Positions 1 through 9,062 of a stretch of 64,000 bases of DNA are shown here, piece after piece. The translations under genes and the position numbers were made by a program. The stretch covers positions 27,274,788 to 27,338,787 of the forward strand of contig OX393581.1 of NCBI GenBank assembly GCA_947652605.1. Direction: 5' to 3'. The DNA is from Elmis aenea (lineage: Eukaryota > Arthropoda > Insecta > Coleoptera > Elmidae). Positions within the stretch are counted from its first letter, which is position 1, and every line of letters starts with the position of its first letter. Under the pieces are notes generated by a model. That model saw nothing but the letters and a program-made list of their open reading frames with translations. It was not told the origin of the DNA and ran no database searches.

Positions 1-426
1 GACTTTAAATGTCACCGTGTGAACTACTCAAATTGAAAGTCGCGACTTCAAAATAAAAATGGCCGCTCTTGTAACTGCAGCATCGAGTGTTGTAGAGCAA
101 CTAATTATTTTGAAGTTGCTATTTGTTGATAATGCTCTAAGATCGTTGGAACATCTATTGGGGACATGATAAATTCAAAATCGATGACAAACAAATGTAT
201 ATTAAGTTAGGTTAACCTAACTTATTTGTCTGATGTCAAAATATAAAAGTATGGTAGGCTTACGACAAATGGTCAAAATATAAAAGTATGGTAGGCTTAC
301 GACAAATGCCGAACTGTCAATATCGATGTCGCGGCTTTTGAAGTCGCGACATTAGTCGTTCACACGGTGACATCAAAAGTCGTGACTTTTAAAGTCGCGA
401 CTTTAAATGTCACCGTGTGAACTACC
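1..426. mobile_element. MITE remnants of the GTCGCGAC / GTTCACACGGTGAC family
   Basis: The 27-base segment at 1-27 recurs as a direct copy near 399-425, and 355-421 forms a short inverted pair (GTTCACACGGTGACAT against ATGTCACCGTGTGAAC). The internal part resembles the complete TAA-flanked element at 1931-2279 (shared stretches around 'cgcgac', 'ttaaaataaaaatg' and 'gttgtagaacaa'), so this is probably two abutting or rearranged copies of one Harbinger-like MITE family. The window begins inside the left copy, so its outer border is unseen. Confidence 0.6.
235..308. repeat. 37-bp tandem duplication
   Basis: Two adjacent identical 37-bp units (235-271 and 272-308), each containing 'agtatggtaggcttacgac'. 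It lies inside the MITE remnant and is probably a replication-slippage product. A related sequence occurs near 46640-46660. Confidence 0.85.
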
Positions 427-1179
427 CTTTAAGGGGACCCAAGTGTAAAAAGATTGCGTACTACTGGTATATTTAGCAAGGAAACTGGTGTATTGTTTGT
501 TTTAGATAAATTGCTTTAATGTTCCCACCCGAAAGTTATGCAGGGAAATGAGGAAAGGTGTGAAATTAACAATCACTTTTAGATGCTGCTATGGGAAGTT
601 TATTTTAATTAGGTAACAGTATAAGTACGCAGATATTTTAAAATAATATTAAGTCTGAATCTGAATTGAATATAGTACCTCACAAACCGGTTCTGCCATA
701 TGTGCAAGGTGTGCACCGCACACGGGCGGTCGAAATAAGGGGGCGGCCAAAATCTTTTCACTATTTTTATTTGATCAACTATTGTAATACTTTTGTACTG
801 CATTACTGAAAACTTGAATTATATTTTTTAAGTTTTTTAATTTTATTATTATATCATACCTATTTTGTTTTTATAGGTATTTATTTCACTGCCGACCACA
901 AAATTTTTAAAGTATTTTTCAAATTTGTGCAGCCCTGCGCGCCTGCCCTCTACTATATTCACAAGTGTTTTTTAAAACGCACTCACTGAAAATTGAGGTT
1001 AGAATTTTGGCAAGTAAATATGCAGCTCTCTGCTTGGATGCGATTGTGATAGTGTTTTTGTTTAGGTTTCTTGGCAAAAATATTATCAAAAAATCAGGTA
1101 AATAGCAAAGAGTGCCAAGTTAAGTGTAAATTTTCAATTTTCATTGTTTTTCTTTAATAATTCTTATTTTCGTATTATA
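427..1179. other. Gene-free stretch with TE-like edge
   Basis: No convincing gene. At 687-755 there is a GC-rich patch (AACCGGTTCTG, then GGGGGCGGCCAAA) whose words recur at 1845-1900 (GGGGCGGCCAAA, AACCGGCTCTG). The CAGGGTGTG MITE at 1180-1804 therefore seems to have landed inside an older element, but the ends read as direct rather than clearly inverted, so I do not assign that older element to a superfamily. Confidence 0.4.
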
Positions 1180-1804
1180 CAGGGTGTGTAAAAATTGGCG
1201 GAAGCGCTACACGTGGCGATATTCTTCGTAAAATTCTAGGTCGAAAATCTTAATACGAAAATGTTGTACCATGCTTGCTGTGTCTGCAAGAGGTCCTCAA
1301 AGTTTTGACATTTAGTCCTTTAATAAGCGTTATTATTTAATACTTGCAAATGAAAAAGCTGCAATTTGGAATAAAAATAAATTTTGAAAAGTATTTTTTC
1401 CTAGATATTGTGTTCTTCCTTTTAAAAATTGGTGTTGAAAATATGTAAATCACTGATTTGAATGAAAATAATACATATGGCAACATTGTCATAAGCTGTC
1501 ATCTCTGTTTTTCTCGTAATTATTTCTAGTTTGTGTTTTACGATACCCAAAAGTTTGCAGCTATGTTTACGAACTGAAGGCTTTCAGTTCGAACAAAAAT
1601 TGTAAATACCTAAGTAAAAATTGCTGATAAAAAAATGTCCAAACGCAAATCAGTGTATGCAATGTTGCCAATTTTTTTTTCCTTTAAATGGTTCCTGATG
1701 TCATAGGAAGCATGCTACAACATTTTTGTATTAAGATTTTCGACTTAGAATTTTACGATGAATATCGCCACGTGTAGCGCTTCCGGCAATTTATACACAC
1801 CCTG
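1180..1804. mobile_element. CAGGGTGTG MITE, copy 1 (TA target site)
   Basis: A 625-bp element flanked by TA on both sides, starting CAGGGTGTGTAAAAATTGGCGG and ending in its imperfect inverse. The TIRs are roughly 110 bp and both carry the conserved blocks CGCTACACGTGG and TCGAAAATCTTAATAC. TA duplication and CAGGG termini fit the Tc1/mariner superfamily. No coding capacity. Copies 2 and 3 lie at 45144-45871 and 46699-47323. Confidence 0.85.
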
Positions 1805-1930
1805 TATTTATGACTTTTAATTTTATAATTTTATTTACTGGATAGGGGCGGCCAAATGATAGTTGCACACAGACGGCCAAATATCTAAAACCGGCTCTGC
1901 TTACAAACAATTTTTATGATTTGTACGTAA

Positions 1931-2279
1931 AGCTTCGTTCACATGATGACACCAACGTTGTAATATTTAATGTCACAACATCGCTCGACGTTCGGTGTCT
2001 CAGCACTAGGTGTTCAGGTTCAGGTCCACACGTGATATGATATATTTCAGTGTCGCGACATTAAAATAAAAATGACAGCAGCGAATGTTGTAGAACAAGT
2101 AATTATTTTGAAGTCGCTATATTCGGGAATAGATTTGTCACATAAACTATGATATTGTTGAATATTGATAGTTGGCATCGCGACATCAGGATGTTCACTG
2201 TTCAGAAGACGACACTCCGCGACATTTAATGCCACGGTATCTAGTGTCACAACGTTTGTGTCACCATGTGAACGAGGCT
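1931..2279. mobile_element. Harbinger-like MITE with TAA duplication
   Basis: Starts AGCTTCGTTCACATGATGAC and ends with the near-inverse (GTCACCATGTGAACGAGGCT), with TAA at 1928-1930 and 2280-2282. A 3-bp TAA duplication is typical of PIF/Harbinger MITEs. The small open frames here on both strands are shadows of the repeat. Confidence 0.75.
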
Positions 2280-2282
2280 TAA

Positions 2283-3322
2283 CCTACACTACCTACTATT
2301 CTTCCTATATTAAAACCAGGAAGTTTTGTTTAAAAAGGGTCATAACAAATTTTTTTAAATCAAATGAATGACTAATTGTAAGTATCTTTAAGATATTAAA
2401 AACCTTTCTAATTATTAAACGGAATTGCGGACAGGTTCCACAAAAACAATAACTACTCATAAAACAATAGTAGTTTTTTTAAAGACGCTCCTAGAACAAA
2501 ATAAATACCCTAATGTTTCCATTTATTAAGTTGTTAGCTCTAAAAATTTAACAATTAGTAAGACTTCGAGATATTATTGGCGTAGACTAGTAAACAAAAA
2601 CATACAGAGCAGTTGAAACTGTAAACTAGCTCGAGTTAGCCGCAAGATGGCGCTTATCGCTGCTTTCTTTAGCTACGTCATTTTCTTAAAGGCCCGCGCC
2701 GCGGCGCTATGTTTGGGGACAACTCGTGTAAACCAATAATCGTGTAACTGTAAACTAATAAATGGTTCAAATATATGTTAACTCAAGGCCGAATCGTCCT
2801 CCAAATTATTATGACAGTCATTTCAAAATCTGTACACTTCGCAAAACTGTCAAAATTAGCGTTACATTACTTTGATGAGCGTTCGGCTTTAGACATATTT
2901 CAAATGGATAATCACTCCATCAATGCAATTGTCCCTTATGTTTAATTCACATAAAACTTTTATGAAAACAGCTGTAAATGTAAATAGAAAACTAATAATG
3001 TCGATGCCTCCCCGTAACTGTTTTATTTTTCGATTTTAAATAATGCTTTGTTGACTAAAATTGCAACGTAACTTGTTACAGTATTATTATTGTGTTTTTT
3101 TAAAGGTATTAGTTTTACTAGTTTTATTTTGGTTAACCATCTACCCTCTTTCTTTTTGTTTTTATCTTGACCAGTTTAATGAGTTTAACACCTTCTTTGC
3201 ATATATTAAAACAAAAATGTGGAGATAAAGTAAATTTTACTTATGTTTATTTTCATTAAAATATAAAATTTAACAAAAGTCAGTTAAAAAGACAAAATTT
3301 CATTTTCAAGTTTGCCAACAAT
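2283..3322. other. Intergenic DNA, no gene seen
   Basis: AT-rich with a short GC-rich patch at 2630-2720. I see no coding region, RNA gene or bounded repeat. Confidence 0.4.
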
Positions 3323-3328
3323 CAGTAC

Positions 3329-3611
3329 AGTAGTGTGTATTTGTCTTTTCAACAGCAGTTTAGGGGCAATTTGCACTCGGTTAGGGACATGTCTTTTCAA
3401 CAGCAGTTTAGGGGCATCATTTTATAGAACCGTGGAGGGATTTAGTCGTGATTTTCAAGAACCGTGGAGGGATTTAGGCGCAATTTTCAAGATCGGCGAT
3501 GAGAGTTAGGGGCGGCGTGACGTAGTGCTTTGTGTGTGTGTGTGTGTCGTGGGGCTGGTCGGGGCGTGCGTGTGGGGCGGGGGCGGGGGCGGGGGTCGGA
3601 TTAAAACGAAA
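3329..3611 (+). repeat. Polinton left TIR
   Basis: A 283-bp TIR that by eye reads as the exact reverse complement of 20974-21256. Internal structure: a directly repeated unit 'cttttcaacagcagtttag' (twice), a second repeated unit 'accgtggagggatttag' (twice), a (TG)n tract, then a GC-rich run of GGGGGC repeats. These features may matter for replication initiation or protein binding (inference). The open frame across it (3312-3509) has no coding character. Confidence 0.95.
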
Positions 3612-3677
3612 GTATAATTTTAAAAATTGCTTTATTATTTATATCTATTTACAATATTTTGTAAGGTATTATTATGA

Positions 3678-4223
3678 TTAACTTAAGTATCTATTATAAA
3701 ATAATTTGTAAATTACAAACGATGAAATGTACAATAAATTCATAACGTCTATGCCGATATAAAAGGGTAAAGATGAAATCGTGTGCTGCTGCTGCTGTTG
3801 ATCCGACGGCGTAGATGTATTATTCTGCGTGTGTGGAGGAGGATGAGGAGGAACATCACCAACTTTTTCGTGCGACGAGCTGCTCTTAAGAAGAAGAAGT
3901 TCTTTGTGCAGTAATGAAGTTTTTGCTGCGATTGTCGTATAATTTAATATGTGCGTCCATGGCGAGTCATGATAACTTTGGTTGGCGTGCAAATATCTTA
4001 ATTTGTATTTGATAATGCTGTTATCGCCTGCAGAAATATTGGCAGCATAAAAAATGGGAATACCATTATGAATGTTCGGATCCAGCTCGGTCCACTCGGC
4101 TGGCCAATTTTCTTGTTCGTTGAAGCAGACAAACGCTTTGTACAGTCCAGGCGCTCGGTATATTATAAAATTGTCTCCTATTATGGAGGCGAGGATGAGA
4201 ACAGATGCTCTCAACAAGAACAT
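3678..4223 (-). CDS. Putative membrane glycoprotein of the Polinton (unknown)
   Basis: A 181-aa protein starting from an ATG. A hydrophobic N-terminus (about residues 2-22) looks like a signal peptide, and a second hydrophobic segment near residues 153-177 looks like a membrane anchor close to the C-terminus, giving a type I topology. Between them are several N-x-S/T sequons and a low-complexity, Pro-, Ser- and Gln-rich stalk (a run of five Gln around residue 140). I do not recognise the family. It is the outermost gene at the left end and follows another secreted-type gene on the same strand, so the pair may act at the virion or cell surface; that is inference from topology only. Confidence 0.6.
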   Translation of the reverse strand: MFLLRASVLILASIIGDNFIIYRAPGLYKAFVCFNEQENWPAEWTELDPNIHNGIPIFYAANISAGDNSIIKYKLRYLHANQSYHDSPWTHILNYTTIAAKTSLLHKELLLLKSSSSHEKVGDVPPHPPPHTQNNTSTPSDQQQQQHTISSLPFYIGIDVMNLLYISSFVIYKLFYNRYLS

Positions 4224-4323
4224 TTTTGTCAGATTAAGATATACTATTAGAATACATGGTTTTTATTCAAACTTAATGTAGGTCATTAACATATTGTTAA
4301 CAAAGCGAATATTGTATGCGCTC

Positions 4324-4974
4324 TTAGGCGATTAACATGGAATAGGTTTGCTTCATGGATTTAAGATTTATGTATTCGGGTAGAGATCGGGTAGAGAGCG
4401 CAGATTCGTACTCTCCATTGCTGAATATTCTTTCGTTTCCAATTTCGCGATATTCATAACACTCGATTGACAGCGAGCGTTGCGAATAATTTGAATCGTA
4501 AGTACAGCGAACGGGTATTACTACGTCTTCATCGTATTCAAGTTTAAAATGTCTATAAAAATTGTGTTCGCTTTCGATGATGCCGCCAATTTCCATCTCT
4601 CTATCGATTAGATGTCGTCTGAAGTCTTCGATGGCCTCTTCGCCGGTAACTAAATGCGGAGTTTCCGAAGAGGAGAATAGTTCGTCCGTTTCTAACGCCT
4701 TCGTCGTCGTCGGTGTTGATATATTTGAACTTGACGACGTTTCATCGTCGGGTTGCACAAAGTTGGCAGGTTCGAGCGTCGGCAAAGATTTACTAGGCGT
4801 TAGCAGTTTAAACGATAAATTAATCTGAACTGTTTGATTGCTCGGTAATTGAACATTAAATTTCGTTCGACTAATATGATCTGGCTCCAGTAGGTTTATT
4901 GGAATTGGTGAACCGATTGCTCCTCGTCGAATAATGAGAGGTAAAATAAGAAGAATAAAATAAATACTCTTCAT
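4324..4974 (-). CDS. Putative secreted protein of the Polinton (unknown)
   Basis: A 216-aa protein starting from an ATG. The first ~20 residues are strongly hydrophobic and end near a small-residue site (after AIGS), consistent with a secretory signal. The mature part has two early sequons (NQT, NLS), a Ser/Thr/Glu-rich middle (about residues 75-115), an acidic segment and only two cysteines. No clear second membrane segment. No family recognised. It sits between the membrane-protein-like gene (100 bp away) and the integrase on the same strand, and its upstream 200 bp contains a CGCGCGCG-rich run at about 5113-5128. Confidence 0.55.
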   Translation of the reverse strand: MKSIYFILLILPLIIRRGAIGSPIPINLLEPDHISRTKFNVQLPSNQTVQINLSFKLLTPSKSLPTLEPANFVQPDDETSSSSNISTPTTTKALETDELFSSSETPHLVTGEEAIEDFRRHLIDREMEIGGIIESEHNFYRHFKLEYDEDVVIPVRCTYDSNYSQRSLSIECYEYREIGNERIFSNGEYESALSTRSLPEYINLKSMKQTYSMLIA

Positions 4975-5175
4975 GTTAATGCTGCTGCTATCTGCTGATC
5001 GGATTTATTCGCTTTGCTGGCGGCACTTTCGCGGTACAAGATGCTGGCTGTATACGCGCGGGTTCGGACTAGTTTTTTGTCGACGCCTGAATTCGCTTTT
5101 ATAAGATTAATCGTGCGCGCGCGCGCTTGTGGGGACTGATAAGGAATAATACGACGATAAAAACATCCGAATGAT

Positions 5176-6090
5176 TTATAAAATTGCGTTTTTATTAATC
5201 CAAGAATTGTGTGCGTCAGAAAAGCCTAACCATCTGACGTATACTTTATTTCTGCTTTTTTTTAAAACTTTTTGAACGAGGTAAACATTAGGATGCTTGG
5301 TCTTTAACAGTTCGTGCTCGTAAAAACAGCCTCGAATTTCATTGTCTTGATAGTCTTTGAGAATGTATGTGACAGGATTTGTATTTTTGAACGTTTTAAT
5401 CGTAAAAATTTCCGTCGTCCAGTTGGGCGTGTAACCCTTCTCGAAAAGATGTTTATATTTGCTTATGCGGACCTTTTCTCCGACTTTGAATTTGGGCAAT
5501 GGAAGCGTTTTGATTTTGCTATAGACAGTGTTTAATAATTTTTTCTCGTTTGTCGAATTTACATCGCACGGGCGCATTTTGATGGTCGTATGAACTGTGC
5601 TATTGTATTTTTTGACGAGATCTCGAACGATATTGGTCCATTTGTAATTTCCATTCAGACTAAATTGTTTCCACATTAGGCCCTTCAGTGTCCGGTTGAA
5701 ACGTTCGACGATCGATGCTTTTAAGGTTGTGAATGTCGAATAATGGTTGATGACATGTTTTTTCATTAAATTTCCGAAATGAACATTATAAAATTCTTTA
5801 CCGTCGTCTGTTTGTAGATGTTTAGGCGATTGTTTTATTAAAATTTGCTTCATTGCGTTCGTCACTTCGGGTCCTGATTTGGTTTTGATCGGTAGAGCCC
5901 ATGCAAATTTGGTGAAAGCATCAATAACTGTCAGCAAATATCGGAATCCATTATTTTCGGACGAGTATTCGCCCATTTCGACTAAATCTGCTTGCCAAAG
6001 ATCGTTAATACCTTTTAGAATAACTGTACGACGTTTAAAGTTACGACGCGCCGGTTTGTGCAATTCATTTACTAGCTGTTGTTTGCTCAT
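5176..6090 (-). CDS. INT: Polinton integrase with C-terminal chromodomain
   Basis: A 304-aa retroviral-type (rve, RNase H fold) integrase that would catalyse insertion of the linear element into host DNA with 6-bp duplications. Catalytic triad visible as D35 (in WQADL), D95 (in QTDDGKEF) and E129 (in SIVERFNRT). The C-terminal ~40 residues (YLVQKVLKK...VRWLGF...SWI) form a chromodomain, which can direct integration toward marked chromatin. No N-terminal HHCC zinc finger is seen, as is usual for Polinton integrases. The ATG overlaps the stop of the upstream fibre-like ORF by four bases (ATGA at 6087-6090), suggesting coupled expression or a shared transcript. No internal stop, so it is potentially active. 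Confidence 0.95.
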   Translation of the reverse strand: MSKQQLVNELHKPARRNFKRRTVILKGINDLWQADLVEMGEYSSENNGFRYLLTVIDAFTKFAWALPIKTKSGPEVTNAMKQILIKQSPKHLQTDDGKEFYNVHFGNLMKKHVINHYSTFTTLKASIVERFNRTLKGLMWKQFSLNGNYKWTNIVRDLVKKYNSTVHTTIKMRPCDVNSTNEKKLLNTVYSKIKTLPLPKFKVGEKVRISKYKHLFEKGYTPNWTTEIFTIKTFKNTNPVTYILKDYQDNEIRGCFYEHELLKTKHPNVYLVQKVLKKSRNKVYVRWLGFSDAHNSWINKNAIL

Positions 6091-6599
6091 TCTATTTTCA
6101 TTCTTTTGTTTGTTGAAGGCGTATTTGTTGCCGCTGCTGATGGCCGCACACTACTCGATGATATCGATTGCGAGTTTAAGTTTTGTGTCGATGTCGAAGC
6201 AGCAGCAGCGACGGGGTTTTGCGCAACTTTTGTCACTTTCATATCGACTTCATGATATTGTTTTTCCAACTTTTTTATTGCTGTTTCAAGCTTTTTAATT
6301 GACTCGAAAGTGTTCATGATCTTTTGTCTCAATTCGTTTTTAATGGGATTCAAAGACTGAGTAAATTTCTGATCGAAATAGGATTTCGTATCGGTTTTAA
6401 CGAGTTTTGAACTTTGAGTAATTTGCTCATCGACATAAAATTTGTTAGTTGCGTCGGAATTTTCGGTGGGTTTACGTAGATTGCAAATGCGCTTATGTTT
6501 TATATCTACGTTACCGTCTACACTTAAAACGAACCCGACTCGTTGTTGGTGTTTTGTTGTTGTTGCCGCCAGAGAACGTCCGAATTTGTCGATGCCCAT
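6087..6599 (-). CDS. Fibre-like coiled-coil protein of the Polinton
   Basis: A 170-aa protein starting from an ATG. The N-terminal third (about residues 24-60) carries a pattern resembling repeats in phage tail-fibre proteins: D-x-x-x-K-x-I-x-N-L-x-x-P-x-x-x-x-D-A-x-N-K-x-Y-V-D. Residues ~75-130 are Lys/Glu-rich with heptad-like spacing, probably a trimeric coiled coil. The tail is Ala/Ser/Gln-rich and ends with basic KRMKIE. Its stop overlaps the integrase start (ATGA). The fibre similarity is a motif-level resemblance; a structural role at the virion surface is inference. Confidence 0.75.
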   Translation of the reverse strand: MGIDKFGRSLAATTTKHQQRVGFVLSVDGNVDIKHKRICNLRKPTENSDATNKFYVDEQITQSSKLVKTDTKSYFDQKFTQSLNPIKNELRQKIMNTFESIKKLETAIKKLEKQYHEVDMKVTKVAQNPVAAAASTSTQNLNSQSISSSSVRPSAAATNTPSTNKRMKIE

Positions 6600-6635
6600 T
6601 TCGATAATGTTAAAAGTAAAACAAAAGCGCTGATT

Positions 6636-7547
6636 TTATACGATAATTTTAGCCTCTCGTAATTCTTCGATGATGCTGATAATTTCGTTATTGTGATTAT
6701 TGTGTCCGGCTTGTTGCGATGCGAATAAAAGTTTAAGTCTGTCGACTAGTTCATTGGGATCGTCCCAATATACGTAGTCGGTTTTATTTGTTGAAAACTC
6801 CATCAGCCCTGAGCCGGTGTGAATGCTTTTCGAAATATTTTTAATTAATTTATACTTAAAACTTTTATTGCCGGCAATCTGTTGTGTTTCGTCATAATTG
6901 CGATGCATCACATTACTTGCCCTAACGATTTCTAAATAATCAGAAATCTCGCGGTTATTGCAAAGTTGGAGATTCGGCTCTTTAAAAAAGATTAACAGTT
7001 TCAAGCCGTCTGTTAGCTTGTAGACCTTGTCGTTAATAAAGATATTTTGATTGTCCATTTCGAAAGGAGAATTGCCAATTTTCCAAACTTCATCATCGGC
7101 GCTGAAGTAAGGACCGTACTTATTATCAAAATCTGCGTTACTTATGTCGAGCAATCGTATAGATCTGTCTGTCGATGACTCGCCTACTAATGAAGCTTCT
7201 GGCGATTCTTCTTCGGGGCTAGAATCGACAATAGACTCTGCGGGAATTATTGATGGAGTGCCGATGCTCGACGACGGCATACTCGTCGTGTTTACTGCTC
7301 GTTCGTAACTCGATTTGGACTTCTTTTTTCTTTTCGATGGCGATGGCAATTCGGGCTCATCTATAAACGTGATCGCTCCAGATTTACCGCTATTTTTTCT
7401 CGTTAATTGTTTTAAAGGCGACGTAATCGGCTGCAAGATTTCTTCCCAACGAGCCGTACTCTCTAACCGACCAGATTTCAGCATTTTATATTTTTTTCGA
7501 ATTATGTTTCGTGCAATAATAAGATCCTCGACTACTTTTTCTTTCAT
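6636..7547 (-). CDS. DUF8207-like Polinton protein
   Basis: A 303-aa protein from the ATG at 7547 (the frame extends upstream only through non-ATG codons). Layout: basic, helical N-terminus (residues 1-60), Ser/Pro-rich linker with basic patches (about 70-130), then a conserved C-terminal domain with GPYF, WKIG, KVYKLTDGL and the ending YVYWDDPNELVDRLKLL...EIISIIEELREA. That C-terminal signature is the one I know from many insect Polinton-associated proteins annotated DUF8207. Function unknown. It lies 36 bp from the fibre-like gene on the same strand and is preceded by the iterated GATCAGCT region (7564-7784), which may be its promoter. Confidence 0.8.
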   Translation of the reverse strand: MKEKVVEDLIIARNIIRKKYKMLKSGRLESTARWEEILQPITSPLKQLTRKNSGKSGAITFIDEPELPSPSKRKKKSKSSYERAVNTTSMPSSSIGTPSIIPAESIVDSSPEEESPEASLVGESSTDRSIRLLDISNADFDNKYGPYFSADDEVWKIGNSPFEMDNQNIFINDKVYKLTDGLKLLIFFKEPNLQLCNNREISDYLEIVRASNVMHRNYDETQQIAGNKSFKYKLIKNISKSIHTGSGLMEFSTNKTDYVYWDDPNELVDRLKLLFASQQAGHNNHNNEIISIIEELREAKIIV

Positions 7548-7563
7548 CGTGACAGCTTGCAAT

Positions 7564-7784
7564 CATCGGCTACTACGAACAGCTTATGAAGAGGTTATGA
7601 ACAGACTGCGAACAGGCTCGATCAGCTTTCGAACAGCTTCGATCAGCTCCTGATAACAGCTTTGATCTGTTTTGAACAGCTTTGATCAGCTCCCGATACC
7701 ACCTTATAACAGACTATGAACAGGCTCGATCAGCTTTCGAACAGCTTCGATCAGCTCCTGATAACAGCTTTGATCGGCGGCGGC
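7564..7784. repeat. Iterated AACAGCTTCGATCAG repeats, possible control region
   Basis: A string of imperfect short repeats built on AACAG(C/G)CT(T/C)(C/T)GATCAGCT. A ~57-bp block at about 7610-7666 recurs nearly exactly at about 7728-7784. A CGG run follows at 7776-7796. It sits between the ATPase gene end and the DUF8207 gene start, both on the minus strand. Possible roles are promoter, enhancer-like iterons or a replication element. Confidence 0.7.
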
Positions 7785-7838
7785 GGCGGCAGCGGTTCCC
7801 GATAATCTAATGAGTCGAGCGATTGGTGTCGGCTTTAT

Positions 7839-8534
7839 TTATAATAAAATAAACGTATCGAATCCTTTCCGATATCGGCCGTTTTCTATCGAGCAATCTT
7901 TGTTGATGAGCAAGAAATCGTATTTTTCCTTCCAACATTTCGAGCACATTTCGTGAAATTGTTCTAGTCGCATGTCCGTATTGACGTGATCCTCGTATAT
8001 ATGTTTTAAATTTAAATTATCTTGCTTAAAAATAATTAATAAATTCGCATTATCGCGCACCAATTGTTTCGGAATATGACTGTATGTTTGGCATAAGTAA
8101 AAGCTGTCGATTTCTTTATGACGTCCTCTGCAAAAGTAGGATCTTATATGATCCTGCTTTTCGCACGCAATGTCGTCAAAAATAAATATCGAATTTTGTT
8201 TCGCCTCCTCGAGCGGCAGAACGGCATTGTGTTCGGAAAAGGTATGATATCCTATTTGCCTTATATCGGAAAACAATGTTTGCAGATATTCGTATTTAGG
8301 CTGATATAAAGATTTCGAATATATGTAAATATTTTCAAACTTTAAACCGTTGGGATGTTTAACTAAAGCTATTACTACGTTCGTCTTACCGCAACTAGAG
8401 GGACCTACAATTATCGCGCGAATACTGTTCGGCAATAATTTACTATGTTTGAAATGTTGTGTTGTTTGATCATCGTTTTGAATAACGTCGATATTTTTGA
8501 TGGTTAATTTATCGTGTTGATCGATCAACCGCAT
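7839..8534 (-). CDS. ATP: Polinton genome-packaging ATPase (FtsK/HerA type)
   Basis: A 231-aa A32-like packaging ATPase, expected to pump the element's DNA into capsids. Walker A is GPSSCGKT at residues 44-51, Walker B is IFIFDD at about 116-121, and a Gln-containing sensor-like stretch (LCQTYSH) follows. Length fits Polinton pATP proteins (200-250 aa). ATG start, no internal stops. It is transcribed away from the virion cluster starting at 8636; the ~100-bp gap between the two starts is AT-rich with TATA-like words and probably acts as a divergent promoter. Confidence 0.95.
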   Translation of the reverse strand: MRLIDQHDKLTIKNIDVIQNDDQTTQHFKHSKLLPNSIRAIIVGPSSCGKTNVVIALVKHPNGLKFENIYIYSKSLYQPKYEYLQTLFSDIRQIGYHTFSEHNAVLPLEEAKQNSIFIFDDIACEKQDHIRSYFCRGRHKEIDSFYLCQTYSHIPKQLVRDNANLLIIFKQDNLNLKHIYEDHVNTDMRLEQFHEMCSKCWKEKYDFLLINKDCSIENGRYRKGFDTFILL

Positions 8535-8635
8535 TTTATCGACTAAATAAAAAATATATATGTGCGACTATTTAAAATGAGTCAGCAGTACATGTAAAAC
8601 AATGGTCTCGATAACAACAACAACATCTCTATAAA
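8535..8635. promoter_or_regulatory. Divergent intergenic promoter region
   Basis: 101 bp between the minus-strand ATPase start and the plus-strand PLA2-like start. AT-rich with 'aaaaaatatatatgtg' near 8546-8561 and 'ctataaaatg' at the PLA2-like start. Being the only space between divergent genes, it must hold both promoters unless transcripts start further inside; exact sites are not determinable. Confidence 0.5.
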
Positions 8636-9046
8636 ATGATTGAGCATAGAAAACCTTCGATCAAATGTAAGTCGACCGTTCGAGGTAAAGGTTTACTCAA
8701 CAGGGCGATAAATAATTTGCCCTTCGAGTTGCACCTCCCAGGCGGCTATCAATATTGCGGTCCCGGCACGAAATTAAAAAAACGTCTGGCTAGAGGCGAT
8801 CCAGGTATAAATCCTTTGGATCGTGCATGCAAAGAGCACGATATCGCGTATTCTAAATCTAGAGATACGTCCGCAAGGAATCAGGCCGATCTTCGGTTGG
8901 CCGAAAGAGCTTGGGAGAGAGTCAAAGATAGCGACGCGAAATTTGGAGAACGGACGAATGCGTGGTTCGTGACAAACATTATGAAAGGAAAAGCGAAACT
9001 GGGAATGGGTGCGAGAGCTAATAAATCCAAGAAAAAAAAATGTTAA
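8636..9046 (+). CDS. Phospholipase A2-like virion protein (parvovirus VP1u type)
   Basis: A 136-aa protein starting from an ATG. It contains the PLA2 hallmarks of parvovirus VP1-unique regions: a Ca2+-binding loop YCGPG at residues 40-44 and the catalytic helix with CKEHD, His-Asp at 68-69. In parvoviruses this activity helps the particle leave endosomes; comparable proteins are known in Polinton/adintovirus-type elements. The C-terminus is strongly basic (KSKKKKC). It opens the plus-strand cluster of virion genes. The next gene begins 17 bp downstream. Confidence 0.9.
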   Translation: MIEHRKPSIKCKSTVRGKGLLNRAINNLPFELHLPGGYQYCGPGTKLKKRLARGDPGINPLDRACKEHDIAYSKSRDTSARNQADLRLAERAWERVKDSDAKFGERTNAWFVTNIMKGKAKLGMGARANKSKKKKC

Positions 9047-9062
9047 AACGCTACGTGCTGCG

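Noticed and set aside
2165..2371. Open frames on both strands at 2047-2371
   Set aside because: They lie in a TAA-flanked MITE and its edge; inverted-repeat shadows.
3312..3509. Open frame across the left TIR
   Set aside because: It is built from the internal direct repeats of the TIR, starts outside the element, and has no protein-like character.
5879..6298. 139-codon plus-strand frame
   Set aside because: Antisense to the integrase and fibre-like genes, which have clear motifs on the other strand.
9009..9062. Upstream extension of the basic core protein
   Set aside because: Would begin at a non-ATG codon and overlap the PLA2-like gene; the first ATG is at 9063.
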